Shown piece after piece: positions 1 to 8,850 of a DNA stretch of 64,000 nucleotides. The notes under the pieces are model-generated. The model was not told the DNA's origin. It saw nothing but the letters and a program-made list of their open reading frames with translations, and did not search any database. The translations under genes were made by a program, and so were the position numbers. Source of the stretch: Planomicrobium okeanokoites (GTDB lineage: Bacteria > Bacillota > Bacilli > Bacillales_A > Planococcaceae); NCBI RefSeq assembly GCF_003428875.1, contig NZ_QQRS01000001.1, forward strand, positions 186,001-250,000, in the 5' to 3' direction. Positions within the stretch are counted from its first letter, which is position 1. Every line of letters starts with the position of its first letter.

Positions 1-95
1 ATGATGGCATGGCGATGATCCGCAACGCTGACCGCGCGCTCTACATCGGAGCCAAACAGGCGGGAAGAAATAAAGTTGCAGCCTACACAAAATAG
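1..95 (+). CDS. GGDEF-domain protein, C-terminal end only
   Basis: The first complete codon is at position 3 and the frame runs about 30 residues to a TAG at 93-95. The fragment reads as the end of a GGDEF domain: the ADRALY segment followed by AKQAGRNKV is the usual final helix and strand of diguanylate cyclases. Such proteins make or sense cyclic di-GMP. The catalytic GGDEF loop and everything upstream lie outside the window, so activity cannot be judged. It sits just upstream of a pilus locus whose PilB has a possible c-di-GMP-binding N-terminal domain, but a strong terminator separates them. Confidence 0.75.
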   Translation, partial: DGMAMIRNADRALYIGAKQAGRNKVAAYTK

Positions 96-133
96 ACTGA
101 AAGCCGGAGAAACACCGGTTTTCAGTCTTTTTT
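94..133 (+). terminator. intrinsic terminator after the GGDEF gene
   Basis: AGACTGAAAnCCGG pairs with CCGGnTTTCAGTCT around a 7-base loop, followed by a T-run. It starts at the stop codon of the upstream gene. Confidence 0.9.
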
Positions 134-312
134 ACTATTCAAGAAAAATATTTGGTAAATATCTAAGAAATAAAGCAGAAAAATATGCAAAAAAATAGTG
201 CAAGAAAAGAATTTAAGTGTAATAATGTTAGTAATTAGGATTTAAATCATATGGTAGGCTAAATTTCCAATATTTGTACATTAACGATTAAATAGTCCAT
301 GGGGGGTTGGGA

Positions 313-891
313 ATGAGGAAGTGCTCAGGCAGCAATGAAAAAGGATTAACATTGGTCGAAGTATTGGCAGCACTGGTAATTCTGGGTATCTTGTTTGTCG
401 GCATCATGACGATTTTCCCGCAGATGACATTATTTAATGAAAAGACAGAAGCGAAATTGGACACCATGAACTTGGCGAGGCAGGAGATGGCGACGATAAC
501 GGCGCAGGATTTGTGGAAAAGACAATATAATTCCTTAAATGGGGAGGCGCCAAATTTTCTTTCTGAAAGCGAAATTGAATCAAAGCTTTTAGGTTTATCT
601 TATACAGTGAACGCAGGTGATCCAGGAACATCCGAATATAAACGGTTCTATAATACTGGTTCCAGCGATTACCTGTATATCGCCGATGTTTATTTGGAAT
701 GCGAGGCTTATCAAAAACCTGATCCTGCAGCTCCACCGCCTTCCGCCAGCAGCTGCGCGCAACAAGACATCGTGAAATTACATAAAGTACATCTTCAAGT
801 ACTTTTAGAAACGCAACCGGGTAGTGGAACTTATCGTTTAAGCAGTGAAACTTTTTCTTTTATACCTTATAAGGAGACTGATATTAATTAG
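313..891 (+). CDS. minor pilin, PilV/PulI-like type IV prepilin
   Basis: A 192-residue protein that begins with a class III prepilin signal. A short basic leader ends in NEKG and is followed by LTLVEVLAAL, giving a predicted cut after Gly11, Glu at +5 of the mature protein, and one hydrophobic N-terminal helix. The rest is a soluble head with a Cys pair. ATG at 313 is preferred over the in-frame TTG at 307 because the GGGGGG at 301-306 is correctly spaced only for 313. It opens a run of three prepilin-like genes with short gaps that should be cut by the peptidase encoded at 12027. It is probably a minor pilin that primes or decorates the pilus. The family name is by resemblance only. Confidence 0.8.
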   Translation: MRKCSGSNEKGLTLVEVLAALVILGILFVGIMTIFPQMTLFNEKTEAKLDTMNLARQEMATITAQDLWKRQYNSLNGEAPNFLSESEIESKLLGLSYTVNAGDPGTSEYKRFYNTGSSDYLYIADVYLECEAYQKPDPAAPPPSASSCAQQDIVKLHKVHLQVLLETQPGSGTYRLSSETFSFIPYKETDIN

Positions 892-908
892 AAAGCTGGT
901 GTAGGATT

Positions 909-1388
909 ATGAGCATGAATGAGAAAGGCATTACGCTCGTGGAATTAGTCGCTGCACTGGCATTAGTATCAGTTATTGCGATTGCAGCTTGGAGCACATT
1001 AACGATTGGAATGAAGCATGGCGCAGCCGAGACCAGTAAAACGATGTTACAACAGGATGCAAATATTATAATTACTAAACTTTCAGCAGAACACAGAAGA
1101 AATGATTATTATTACTTGCGGCTGATGGGAGGCAATCTCGAAATCAGTACTTGCAATGATAATGACTTAACAGGAGTTGTGGATTGTGAACCTTTTACAA
1201 GGCTTACTGACAATTCATATCTATATAGTGGCAGCATAAATGGAACAGACTTTTCTTCCTGGAGCAGCACATCCATGATAGAACCAAAAAAACAGCATGT
1301 TAACTTCATCTTGAAAGTAGCAGATCCCATTAAAACTGCAAGATCAGTTGAGTTGAAAACCTCTTTAACTAGAATAATAACCAACTAA
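909..1388 (+). CDS. minor pilin, PilW/PulJ-like type IV prepilin
   Basis: A 159-residue prepilin. The leader is MSMNEKG and the mature start ITLVELVAAL gives Glu at +5 followed by a hydrophobic helix to about residue 32. The head contains two Cys residues about 12 positions apart (STC and VDC) that could form the disulfide loop common in pilins. It begins 17 bases after the preceding prepilin and is surely cotranscribed. As in general secretion pseudopilin sets, a PilW-like partner would sit in the pilus tip complex. The exact minor-pilin class cannot be fixed from sequence alone. Confidence 0.75.
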   Translation: MSMNEKGITLVELVAALALVSVIAIAAWSTLTIGMKHGAAETSKTMLQQDANIIITKLSAEHRRNDYYYLRLMGGNLEISTCNDNDLTGVVDCEPFTRLTDNSYLYSGSINGTDFSSWSSTSMIEPKKQHVNFILKVADPIKTARSVELKTSLTRIITN

Positions 1389-1410
1389 TTATTCGAAGGG
1401 AGCAAAAAAG

Positions 1411-2937
1411 ATGAAGTTTTTTAAAAACCAGAATGGTTATGCTTTATTAGTTGTTCTATTAATGGTTGTTTTATTTCTTGGAATTTCTGCAACATTTATG
1501 GCCGGTTCTCTCAGCAATGCGAAGCAAGAGAAGACTATTGATACTTCTAATCAAGCGGTCGCTTCTGCTGAAATGGGAGTTCGATATTTCTCCACGGATT
1601 TTCAGCGCGACCTCAGGATGATTACCAAAGAAGTCACAGGTAAAACACGGGACAAATTATTGGAATTGCGCAATTGTTTCCAATCGAAAACTGACACCAC
1701 TTGTGATGAGCAGCTTGAAATAACCAATAAAGAAAAAGCTATTGATAATGAAATGCTTAATTTATACGTCACTTTGATCTTGAATAAAGTGGACGAATTA
1801 GTGGATATGCAAGGTGATGAATTTTTACCGTTTTCAGCAGACCAGATCAAATATTCCATTAAATCGGCAACTGCGACTAAACTCAATCAACTGGGAGAAG
1901 ACGTTTCAGCTGTAGGTGTTACAGATACCAAGATAAGAGAGATTAAAGTCCTGCTTGAAATGGAAGGAAGTTCAGATGGAGTGATAAAGACTCTGGAAGC
2001 AATCTTTAGCATTGAAGTCCCTGAGACTTTTCTTAATCCATCGGATCCTCTAACTATCTATACCGAAACATTAATTCAAGATGGTATAACCTATTCAGAC
2101 ATTTTCAGTTCAGAAATGCCAGCTAAAACATGCGCTCAGTTATTGGCAGAGGTAGATGCAGGCACTGCAACTGGAATTATAGAATGTACCTTAGGTTCAG
2201 GTGAGAATCTCAAAGACTTTATAAACGATATTTTGGCAGAAGGATTGGATCCAGCCGATTTCAGAGTTCATACTGATAACTTTTTATCTAATGTTTGCCC
2301 CGGTATCCCAGGGAATTCATGTAATGGTTTTGAATTTCATGGAATTTCAGTGGTGATTGCCGAGGGGGATATAGATGCAAGTAATAATATGAATAATCTT
2401 GAAGGCGTTAACTTTATTATTAATGGAATGTGGTCAGTTGATAACAACATTCAAAATTTAGGTGACTTAACAGGTGACAAACAAACGATTGTTCTAAAGG
2501 AACTAGATGTAAGGATTAACTTTAAAGGTATGGTCAACACCAACCTAATAGCATTGGGTGGTGAAGAAGTAAACGGAGTTATGCCGCAGTCAACTCTAGA
2601 CTTCGGTAATGTTAATCAAAATTTTAATGTGGGCGAATCGGCAAGATTTTGTATTGATATAGACAAAATTGATCCTACCGATCTAGCAGATATAAAGAAT
2701 AGAACTACGTTTTCTGACGGAGGATTATTGATCTATTTTAGCAGAAATACAAACGCGGAATTTGTTTTAACCGGGAACAATGCTGTAGAGAGAAATAAAT
2801 CTGTGGTAAAAGAATTGGACTATACCACTTTCTTAAGTGCTTGTGGACTTACGTTAAAATATACTATTTCAGATTTAACTGATGTTTCAGTAGTTGATAA
2901 CCTCGACCCTATATTTGATATGGACGTCGAATACTAA
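1411..2937 (+). CDS. large minor pilin-like protein, PilX/PulK-like
   Basis: A 508-residue protein with a short basic leader ending NQNG, then YALLVVLLMVVLFLG, a single N-terminal helix. The +5 position is not Glu, which is typical of PilX/PulK tip pilins. The large soluble remainder holds several Cys residues and acidic stretches and shows no domain I can name. A ribosome binding site (GAAGGGAG) precedes the ATG. Base composition is visibly more AT-rich than in the neighbouring pilB-pilT genes, suggesting fast divergence or exchange of the surface-exposed part. It is likely a tip component or adhesin of the pilus. Confidence 0.65.
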   Translation: MKFFKNQNGYALLVVLLMVVLFLGISATFMAGSLSNAKQEKTIDTSNQAVASAEMGVRYFSTDFQRDLRMITKEVTGKTRDKLLELRNCFQSKTDTTCDEQLEITNKEKAIDNEMLNLYVTLILNKVDELVDMQGDEFLPFSADQIKYSIKSATATKLNQLGEDVSAVGVTDTKIREIKVLLEMEGSSDGVIKTLEAIFSIEVPETFLNPSDPLTIYTETLIQDGITYSDIFSSEMPAKTCAQLLAEVDAGTATGIIECTLGSGENLKDFINDILAEGLDPADFRVHTDNFLSNVCPGIPGNSCNGFEFHGISVVIAEGDIDASNNMNNLEGVNFIINGMWSVDNNIQNLGDLTGDKQTIVLKELDVRINFKGMVNTNLIALGGEEVNGVMPQSTLDFGNVNQNFNVGESARFCIDIDKIDPTDLADIKNRTTFSDGGLLIYFSRNTNAEFVLTGNNAVERNKSVVKELDYTTFLSACGLTLKYTISDLTDVSVVDNLDPIFDMDVEY

Positions 2938-2973
2938 ACAGAAAAAGCACCACCAACAAAGGGGGATTCACAT

Positions 2974-3399
2974 ATGATCCAAATTTTCATCACCGTCATA
3001 ACAGCGGCGCTCATCCTGCCGCTTGCTTACTTCCAGTTTAAAGAGACTCCTCTGCCAAAGAGAATGCTTATTGCCGGTTCGATTGTCGCTGCTGCACTCG
3101 TTTCAGCATTTCTTCAGATGCTTGAATTCGCTTTCTACATTCCGTTGTTGGCAATTGTCGCCATTTCAATGATTGGCGCGATTGTTTACGCGAAAATCGA
3201 TGAAATGGAAAAGGCTGAGAAACGCCGTATCGCGGATGAGCGGAAAGAGAAAAGACAAAAGGCGGTTCATGTGGAAACAGGTTCTCTTGAAGAGAATGCT
3301 GCGCCAGTGAAAGCGGAACGTTCGCTATACGATGAACCAGTACAAGAGAAGAAATCATTTGCCATGCAGACAATCGGTGTGGGCGGGGAGGAGCGTTAA
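2974..3399 (+). CDS. small membrane protein of the pilus locus, unknown function
   Basis: A 141-residue protein preceded by GGGGGA. There are two or three hydrophobic segments: residues 1-18, 30-45 and 48-72. A strongly charged cytoplasmic tail rich in Lys, Glu and Arg (EKAEKRRIADERKEKRQK) could be coiled-coil. I recognise no family. It ends just before the VanW-like gene, whose TTG start overlaps nothing but lies only two bases after this stop, so the two are translationally close. Its position among pilin genes suggests an accessory role in pilus assembly, which is inference from context only. Confidence 0.6.
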   Translation: MIQIFITVITAALILPLAYFQFKETPLPKRMLIAGSIVAAALVSAFLQMLEFAFYIPLLAIVAISMIGAIVYAKIDEMEKAEKRRIADERKEKRQKAVHVETGSLEENAAPVKAERSLYDEPVQEKKSFAMQTIGVGGEER

Positions 3400-3400
3400 G

Positions 3401-4774
3401 TTGGATAATCAGGTATTTGGTAAGACCCTATTGACGATCACTTCTTCCGCTTTTCTGGTTTTCGGCGTTGCCAACGCCGGCTCGTTTGCTGCAGATAAAT
3501 GGCTGTTCCCGGCTCAGGAGTTCGGGAGCAATACATATATCGGTACGACGGATGTTTCCAATATGGAGTTGACGGATGCGCGCATGGTGTTCACAGGCAA
3601 AGTGGAATCCTGGCGCTCGACTGCTGAACTGCTTGTCACGTATCAGGATGTGACGGCGTCATATCCATTGGACAATGCAAAGATTTTATTGGACGAAACG
3701 GTAGCCAGTGCACAGACTGGTGCACAAAATGATTTTGTCTTCGAGCTTTCGGAAGATTCGACGCGCACTTTCCTTGAACGACAATTTCCGGTAGCCGTTT
3801 TTTCAGCAGCGGATATTACAGTTATCAATGAAAAAATGGAACTTGCCTTACAATCCGGCCAGGCGATGAGCCGAGTGACGATCAGCGACGATACGCTGGG
3901 CGTCAGTTATGAGACTGTAGCTGAAACGTCTTGGAGCCATTCTTTCTCCAGTTCGGGTGCGCAGGAAGTCGTCAAAGCTCTCAATGATTACAAAATAGAA
4001 GCAGGCACGCAGTTTTCATTCCTTGATTTCATCAATGAAATGCAGCCGGCTGATGTAACGGATGAAGATTTGACCGAAATCGCATCCGCTATCTACTCAT
4101 CGGTTTTGAAGACAAATTTCCTGGTTGACGAACGCAGCATCGGCACAGTGGTTCCTACATCGATTCCGCTAGGACAGGAAGCAGCAATCAACCGGAACCT
4201 CGGAATCGATTTTGTATTCACAAACGTTAACGCGAGTGCCTTCAATCTGCAATTATCAGCAGACGGTACACGCTTAACATCACAAATTGCCGGCATGCCG
4301 TTTGTGAACACGTATGAAATCCTAACCGGCGGCAAACAGGAACTTGAACCGCGGTTGATTCGCCAGTTCAGTGCTTTCGTCACTTCCGGCACAGTGGTGG
4401 AAGAAGAAGGCAGTGACGGTGTAATCGTGGAAGTATCGCGCGCAATCAAGTCGGATGGAAAAGAACTGGAAGTTGAAGTCATTTCGACGGATTTCTATCC
4501 GCCAGTCCACCGCATCGAAGTGTATCCGCTGACGAAAGCGGAAGCACCGGCTCCGGTCGCCAATCCTGATGGAACGATAACGAATCCGGACGGAACGATC
4601 ACGCATCCTGATGGCACGATAAAAAATCCGGACGGCACGATTGTGATTCCGTTGCCGACGCCGACCACGCCGCCATCAACAGATCCGGTAATCGATTCCG
4701 ATTTGGACGGCATACCTGATGATGAAGAGAAAGATCCAGAATACGATAAAGGTGGAAATCAGATTGATCCTTAA
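3401..4774 (+). CDS. secreted VanW/YoaR-like protein with NPDGTI repeats and a calcium-type motif
   Basis: A 457-residue protein starting at TTG 3401 behind GGGGAGGAG; the longer reading from 3332 would overlap the previous gene and lacks a site. It has an N-terminal signal or anchor helix (residues 5-28) and a middle part of mixed fold. At about residues 198-300 it resembles the VanW/YoaR domain: an AGTQFSF segment, an SIPLGQEAA segment and DFVFTN. At residues 388-415 there are four tandem heptads of the form NPDGTIx, then a proline-threonine linker. Near residue 432 lies DSDLDGIPDDEE, a thrombospondin type 3 or EF-loop-like calcium motif. It lies between the minor pilins and pilB, so a surface or adhesin role in the pilus is plausible but unproven. 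Confidence 0.65.
   Translation: MDNQVFGKTLLTITSSAFLVFGVANAGSFAADKWLFPAQEFGSNTYIGTTDVSNMELTDARMVFTGKVESWRSTAELLVTYQDVTASYPLDNAKILLDETVASAQTGAQNDFVFELSEDSTRTFLERQFPVAVFSAADITVINEKMELALQSGQAMSRVTISDDTLGVSYETVAETSWSHSFSSSGAQEVVKALNDYKIEAGTQFSFLDFINEMQPADVTDEDLTEIASAIYSSVLKTNFLVDERSIGTVVPTSIPLGQEAAINRNLGIDFVFTNVNASAFNLQLSADGTRLTSQIAGMPFVNTYEILTGGKQELEPRLIRQFSAFVTSGTVVEEEGSDGVIVEVSRAIKSDGKELEVEVISTDFYPPVHRIEVYPLTKAEAPAPVANPDGTITNPDGTITHPDGTIKNPDGTIVIPLPTPTTPPSTDPVIDSDLDGIPDDEEKDPEYDKGGNQIDP
4562..4645 (+). repeat. in-gene tandem 21-bp repeat encoding NPDGTIx heptads
   Basis: Four consecutive 21-bp units encode NPDGTIT, NPDGTIT, HPDGTIK and NPDGTIV. Synonymous third positions differ among units (gat/gac, gga/ggc), so the peptide rather than the DNA has been kept. 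Confidence 0.85.
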
Positions 4775-4796
4775 CCGTTATGAAGGGGGTGGGACT

Positions 4797-6455
4797 TTGG
4801 CAGTCAGAAGAAAGAAACTTGGCGATTTATTGATCGAACAAGGCCTATTGACCGAAGAAGAATTACTCAGCGTACTTGAGGGCAAGCAAAGCGACCAGAA
4901 AATCGGGGATGCACTCCTGCAAAGAGGGATCATCACCGAACAGCAATTGATCGAAACACTGGAAGTACAGCTTGGCATCCCGCACGTTACGCTTTACCGT
5001 TATCCATTTGATCCGAAATTATTTAATATGGTGCCAAAAGAAGTCGCCAAGCGGAAGATGCTGGTGCCGCTGAAGCGGGAAAACGATAAATTGTATATCG
5101 CCATGACCGATCCGATGGACATCATCACGATCGACGATCTGCGTTTGACGACCGGTTTCAACATCGAGCCGGCAATCGCGTCGAAAGACGATATCATGAA
5201 AACCATCGCGAAATATTATGATGAAGAATCGTACGACGACCTGCTGGATGAATTGCCGGAAGTGACCAAAGAGCAACAGGAAGAACTGAATGACCTCGAT
5301 GCGCCGATCGTGCGCCTCGTAAATCAGATTCTCTCAAACGCCGTATCGCAAAAAGCGAGTGACGTCCATTTCGATCCGCAGGAAAATAAAGTCCTGGTGC
5401 GTTACCGTATTGACGGTTCGCTCCGCACTGAACGCACGTTGCCGAAAACGATGCAGCAAATGGTCACAGCGCGGATCAAGATTTTAGCAAATCTTGACAT
5501 CACTGAAAACCGCATTCCTCAGGATGGCCGGATCAAGACGAATGTCGACTTCCGTCCGATCGATCTGCGTGTGTCATCGTTGCCGACTGTTTTCGGTGAA
5601 AAAATCGTAATGCGGATTTTGGATCTAAGCGCGAACTTGACCGATATCTCGAAACTTGGCTTCAACGATACGAATATGGAACGCTTTATGCGTGAAATTG
5701 AAAAGCCGAACGGCATCGTATTGATTTCCGGTCCAACTGGTTCAGGTAAATCATCGACGCTTTATGCGGCTTTAAACAAACTAAACAGTGAAGAAGTGAA
5801 TATCATCACCGTTGAAGATCCGGTTGAGTATCAGCTGGAAGGCATCAACCAGATCCAGGTGAACTCGAATGTCGGACTGACATTCGCGGCGGGTCTCCGT
5901 TCCATTCTTCGTCAGGATCCCGATATCGTCATGGTAGGGGAAATCCGGGACAAGGAAACGGCAGATATTTCGATTCGTGCCTCGTTGACGGGCCACTTGG
6001 TGTTGAGCACGATTCACACGAACGATTCGATTGCTTCGATCACTCGTCTGATGGATATGGGCATCGAGCCATTCCTCGTAACGGCTTCACTCAATGCAGT
6101 TGTCGCCCAGCGTCTAATCCGTAAAGTATGCCGGGATTGCCGAGCCATTGAACCAGCGACTTTGCGGGAACAGGAGATTTTTGCCAAGCGCGGCTTAACG
6201 ATTGATGTGGTCGCACGAGGCAAAGGCTGTCCACAATGCAATATGACCGGCTATCGCGGCCGTATGGCAATCCACGAAGTGCTGGTTGTTGATGAAGACA
6301 TGAAGAACATCATCAACAGAAACGGTTCAGCTGCGGAAATCCGTGAAATTGCCGTGAAAAATAAAACCATCTTCCTGATCGATGACGGCTTATTAAAAGT
6401 GAAGGAGGGCATGACCAGCACGGAAGAAGTTCTCCGCGTTGCGATTGCAGAATAG
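4797..6455 (+). CDS. pilB: type IV pilus assembly ATPase PilB
   Basis: The cytoplasmic hexameric ATPase that drives pilus extension. TTG 4797 behind AAGGGGG gives a 552-residue protein of normal family length; an upstream ATG in frame would only add residues overlapping the preceding gene. Residues 1-110 hold two MshEN-type motifs (KLGDLLIEQG and KIGDALLQRG, each with following Leu spacing). The Walker A GPTGSGKSS lies near residue 312 and the Walker B region GEIRD near 380. The zinc tetracysteine CRDC and CPQC lies near 444-481, all characteristic of PilB/GspE. It is followed after three bases by pilT. MshEN domains in related ATPases bind cyclic di-GMP; whether this one does is inference. 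Confidence 0.95.
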   Translation: MAVRRKKLGDLLIEQGLLTEEELLSVLEGKQSDQKIGDALLQRGIITEQQLIETLEVQLGIPHVTLYRYPFDPKLFNMVPKEVAKRKMLVPLKRENDKLYIAMTDPMDIITIDDLRLTTGFNIEPAIASKDDIMKTIAKYYDEESYDDLLDELPEVTKEQQEELNDLDAPIVRLVNQILSNAVSQKASDVHFDPQENKVLVRYRIDGSLRTERTLPKTMQQMVTARIKILANLDITENRIPQDGRIKTNVDFRPIDLRVSSLPTVFGEKIVMRILDLSANLTDISKLGFNDTNMERFMREIEKPNGIVLISGPTGSGKSSTLYAALNKLNSEEVNIITVEDPVEYQLEGINQIQVNSNVGLTFAAGLRSILRQDPDIVMVGEIRDKETADISIRASLTGHLVLSTIHTNDSIASITRLMDMGIEPFLVTASLNAVVAQRLIRKVCRDCRAIEPATLREQEIFAKRGLTIDVVARGKGCPQCNMTGYRGRMAIHEVLVVDEDMKNIINRNGSAAEIREIAVKNKTIFLIDDGLLKVKEGMTSTEEVLRVAIAE

Positions 6456-6458
6456 ACT

Positions 6459-7505
6459 ATGCTGACTACGACGACTTATATCGATAAAGTTTTGACTGCA
6501 GCCAAAGAACTGAATGTTTCCGATATCCATTTGACGACCGGCATCCCGCCGGTTTTCCGGATGCACGGCACCCTTCGCCGCTACGGAGAAGAAATGATCA
6601 CACCCGATCATTCCGAAGCGATCGCGAAAGCCATTATGCCTGATTCACTATGGGAAACGTTCCTTGAAAAAGGCGAGATGGATTATTCTTACGCTATCTC
6701 TGGAATCGGCCGTTACCGTGTCAATACATTCCATCAGCGTGGCTCTATATCACACGCATTCCGTGCGATACCGACAATAGTACCGACTGTTGATGATCTA
6801 AAGATGCCGCAAACCTTGAAGAAACTCGCTGAAATCCATCAGGGGCTGATACTGGTTACAGGTCCGACGGGTTCGGGGAAATCAACGACACTTGCGGCGA
6901 TGATCCGACATATCAATGAAGAAATGACGAAGCACATCATTACGCTTGAAGATCCCATTGAGTATCTTCACAGACATGGTACGTCGATTATTGATCAGCG
7001 CGAAGTCGGATTCGATACGAACAGTTTCGCTAACGGTTTGCGTGCAGCACTTCGTCAAGATCCTGACGTAATACTGGTTGGTGAGATGCGTGACTTGGAA
7101 ACAATTATGACCGCCATCACTGCCGCAGAAACAGGTCACTTGGTAATGGGCACGCTGCATACATCGAGTGCTGCTACAACTATTGAACGGATCATTGACG
7201 TATTTCCACCTGAGCAGCAATCGCAGGTTCGGACGCAGCTAGGCGGTATTTTGAAAGCGGTTATCGCCCAGCGTTTATTGCCGACAGCAGATGGCAAAGG
7301 ACGAGTAGCCGCAACTGAAATCATGATCAGTAACCCGGCAGTAGCCAACTTGATCCGGACCGAAAAAGTGCACCAGATTCCGAACGTCATTCTGACGAAC
7401 CGGGCAGCTGGCATGCATATGATGTCGACATCCGTGCAGGAATTATTGGCACAAGGCAAAATAACGAGACAAATCGCTCAGCCTTTCCTGGAAGGAGAGG
7501 AGTAA
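6459..7505 (+). CDS. pilT: type IV pilus retraction ATPase PilT
   Basis: A 348-residue hexameric ATPase that powers pilus retraction, twitching and DNA pulling. It has the PilT-type N-terminal PAS-like region, Walker A GPTGSGKST near residue 135, Walker B VGEMRD near 207, and the His box GHLVMGTLHT near 226. The C-terminal segment VANLIRTEKVHQIPN corresponds to the PilT-specific AIRNLIRE region, though the motif is not a perfect match. Unlike PilB it has no tetracysteine. It starts three bases after pilB and is followed one base later by pilC. Bacillus competence loci have only one such ATPase, so a PilT here marks a true retractable pilus. Confidence 0.93.
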   Translation: MLTTTTYIDKVLTAAKELNVSDIHLTTGIPPVFRMHGTLRRYGEEMITPDHSEAIAKAIMPDSLWETFLEKGEMDYSYAISGIGRYRVNTFHQRGSISHAFRAIPTIVPTVDDLKMPQTLKKLAEIHQGLILVTGPTGSGKSTTLAAMIRHINEEMTKHIITLEDPIEYLHRHGTSIIDQREVGFDTNSFANGLRAALRQDPDVILVGEMRDLETIMTAITAAETGHLVMGTLHTSSAATTIERIIDVFPPEQQSQVRTQLGGILKAVIAQRLLPTADGKGRVAATEIMISNPAVANLIRTEKVHQIPNVILTNRAAGMHMMSTSVQELLAQGKITRQIAQPFLEGEE

Positions 7506-7506
7506 G

Positions 7507-8718
7507 ATGCCGCGTTTTAAATACGAAGGGCGAGACCGGAAACGTGTGCGAGCTGGGGTCGTAGTAGCAGGCAACCGCCGTGAAGCGGTCGAAAAATTAC
7601 GTGATGATGGAGTTCGTGTCATCGAAATCCGTGAAATTGCTGAAACGGCTCTGCAAAAAGATATTGTTCTAGGTAACCCAGTAAAACGGGATCAGTTCAT
7701 CATGTTCCTGCGCCAGTTTTCAACGCTGATGCGAGCGGGTGTGACGATCGTCGATTCCGTAAAGATCCTGTCTCAACAAGTGGAGTCGAAGGCTTTGCGA
7801 AAGACTTTAGTCAACATTGATGAAGATCTACGCAAAGGTAATTCGCTTTCTGAGTCGTTGCGAAAGCATCCGAAAATTTTCGAACCGCTGACAATCAACC
7901 TGATTAAAGCAGGAGAATTATCGGGGAATATTGATGAGTCGTTAGATCGTCTTGCAACTTACTATGATAAGGCGTATCAAACGAGGCAGAAAGTTAAATC
8001 TGCGATGTCTTATCCATTGGTGGTAGGGGTGCTCGCAATCGGGGTTGTTATTTTCCTGTTATCTTCAATCGTTCCGATGTTCGCTGAAATGTTTGAAGGG
8101 TTTGGCGGGGAATTGCCGATGCTGACGCAGATGGTTATGGCTGCAAGTGATCTCACAATTAAGTATTGGTACTTATTAGTAATGATTGGTTTGGGAATTG
8201 CGATGGCAATCTGGATGATGAAGCGAAACGAACAAGGAAAGATGATGCTTGATACGTTGCTTCTAAGAATGCCGATATTCGGCCGTATCATGAAAAAATC
8301 AGCATTGGCACGTTTAACAAGAACGTTAAGTTCATTGTTCTCAAGTTCTGTTCCGATTCTTCAGGCATTAACTATGGTCGAAAAAGTAGTAGGCAATGCA
8401 GTAATGTCTAAAGTTATCCTGGCATCACGTGATAATTTAGAACGAGGCGGCTCATTGACGGATCCAATGAAAAATCACTGGGCGTTTCCACCGTTGATTC
8501 CTCATATGATCCTAATAGGGGAACAGACAGGCTCGCTGGACCATATGTTGGATAAAGTGGCCGACTTCTACGAAAAAGAAGTGGAAGCGGAAACGGATCG
8601 CCTTAAAGCGTTAATAGAACCGCTGATGATTGTCGTTTTAGCGGCGCTTGTCGGGACTATCGTCATGTCGATAATGCTACCTATGTTTGAAATGTTTCAA
8701 AATATTGACAACATGTAG
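7507..8718 (+). CDS. pilC: type IV pilus inner-membrane platform protein PilC
   Basis: A 403-residue polytopic protein of the T2SSF family that couples the PilB/PilT ATPases to the growing pilus at the cytoplasmic membrane. Two homologous cytoplasmic helical domains sit at about residues 65-190 and 268-390, each starting with the typical FLRQFSTLMRAGV or ALARLTRTLSSL sequence. Each is followed by hydrophobic membrane segments (about 170-195, 215-235 and 372-395). It starts one base after the pilT stop. AT-rich sequence with a promoter follows before the major pilin, so the pilin can be made at a higher level than the machinery. Confidence 0.93.
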   Translation: MPRFKYEGRDRKRVRAGVVVAGNRREAVEKLRDDGVRVIEIREIAETALQKDIVLGNPVKRDQFIMFLRQFSTLMRAGVTIVDSVKILSQQVESKALRKTLVNIDEDLRKGNSLSESLRKHPKIFEPLTINLIKAGELSGNIDESLDRLATYYDKAYQTRQKVKSAMSYPLVVGVLAIGVVIFLLSSIVPMFAEMFEGFGGELPMLTQMVMAASDLTIKYWYLLVMIGLGIAMAIWMMKRNEQGKMMLDTLLLRMPIFGRIMKKSALARLTRTLSSLFSSSVPILQALTMVEKVVGNAVMSKVILASRDNLERGGSLTDPMKNHWAFPPLIPHMILIGEQTGSLDHMLDKVADFYEKEVEAETDRLKALIEPLMIVVLAALVGTIVMSIMLPMFEMFQNIDNM

Positions 8719-8771
8719 TTTGTTTTTGACTATATTATTTAAAAATAATGTAAAAATATCGAAAAATTTTG

Positions 8772-8799
8772 TTGCGTATTTCATAAGTATTGATATACT
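8772..8799 (+). promoter_or_regulatory. likely sigma-A promoter for the major pilin
   Basis: TTGCGT at 8772-8777 and TATACT at 8794-8799 are separated by 16 bases, in a very AT-rich 130-base gap between pilC and the pilin gene. It would allow separate high expression of the pilin. Confidence 0.55.
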
Positions 8800-8850
8800 A
8801 AAGATGTACTCACAAAGTACTAAAAAATTAGGTCAAAGGGAGGAAATGAG

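Noticed and set aside
3332-3400. Upstream start for the VanW-like protein
   Set aside because: It would overlap the previous gene by 68 bases and lacks a ribosome site. TTG 3401 has GGGGAGGAG.
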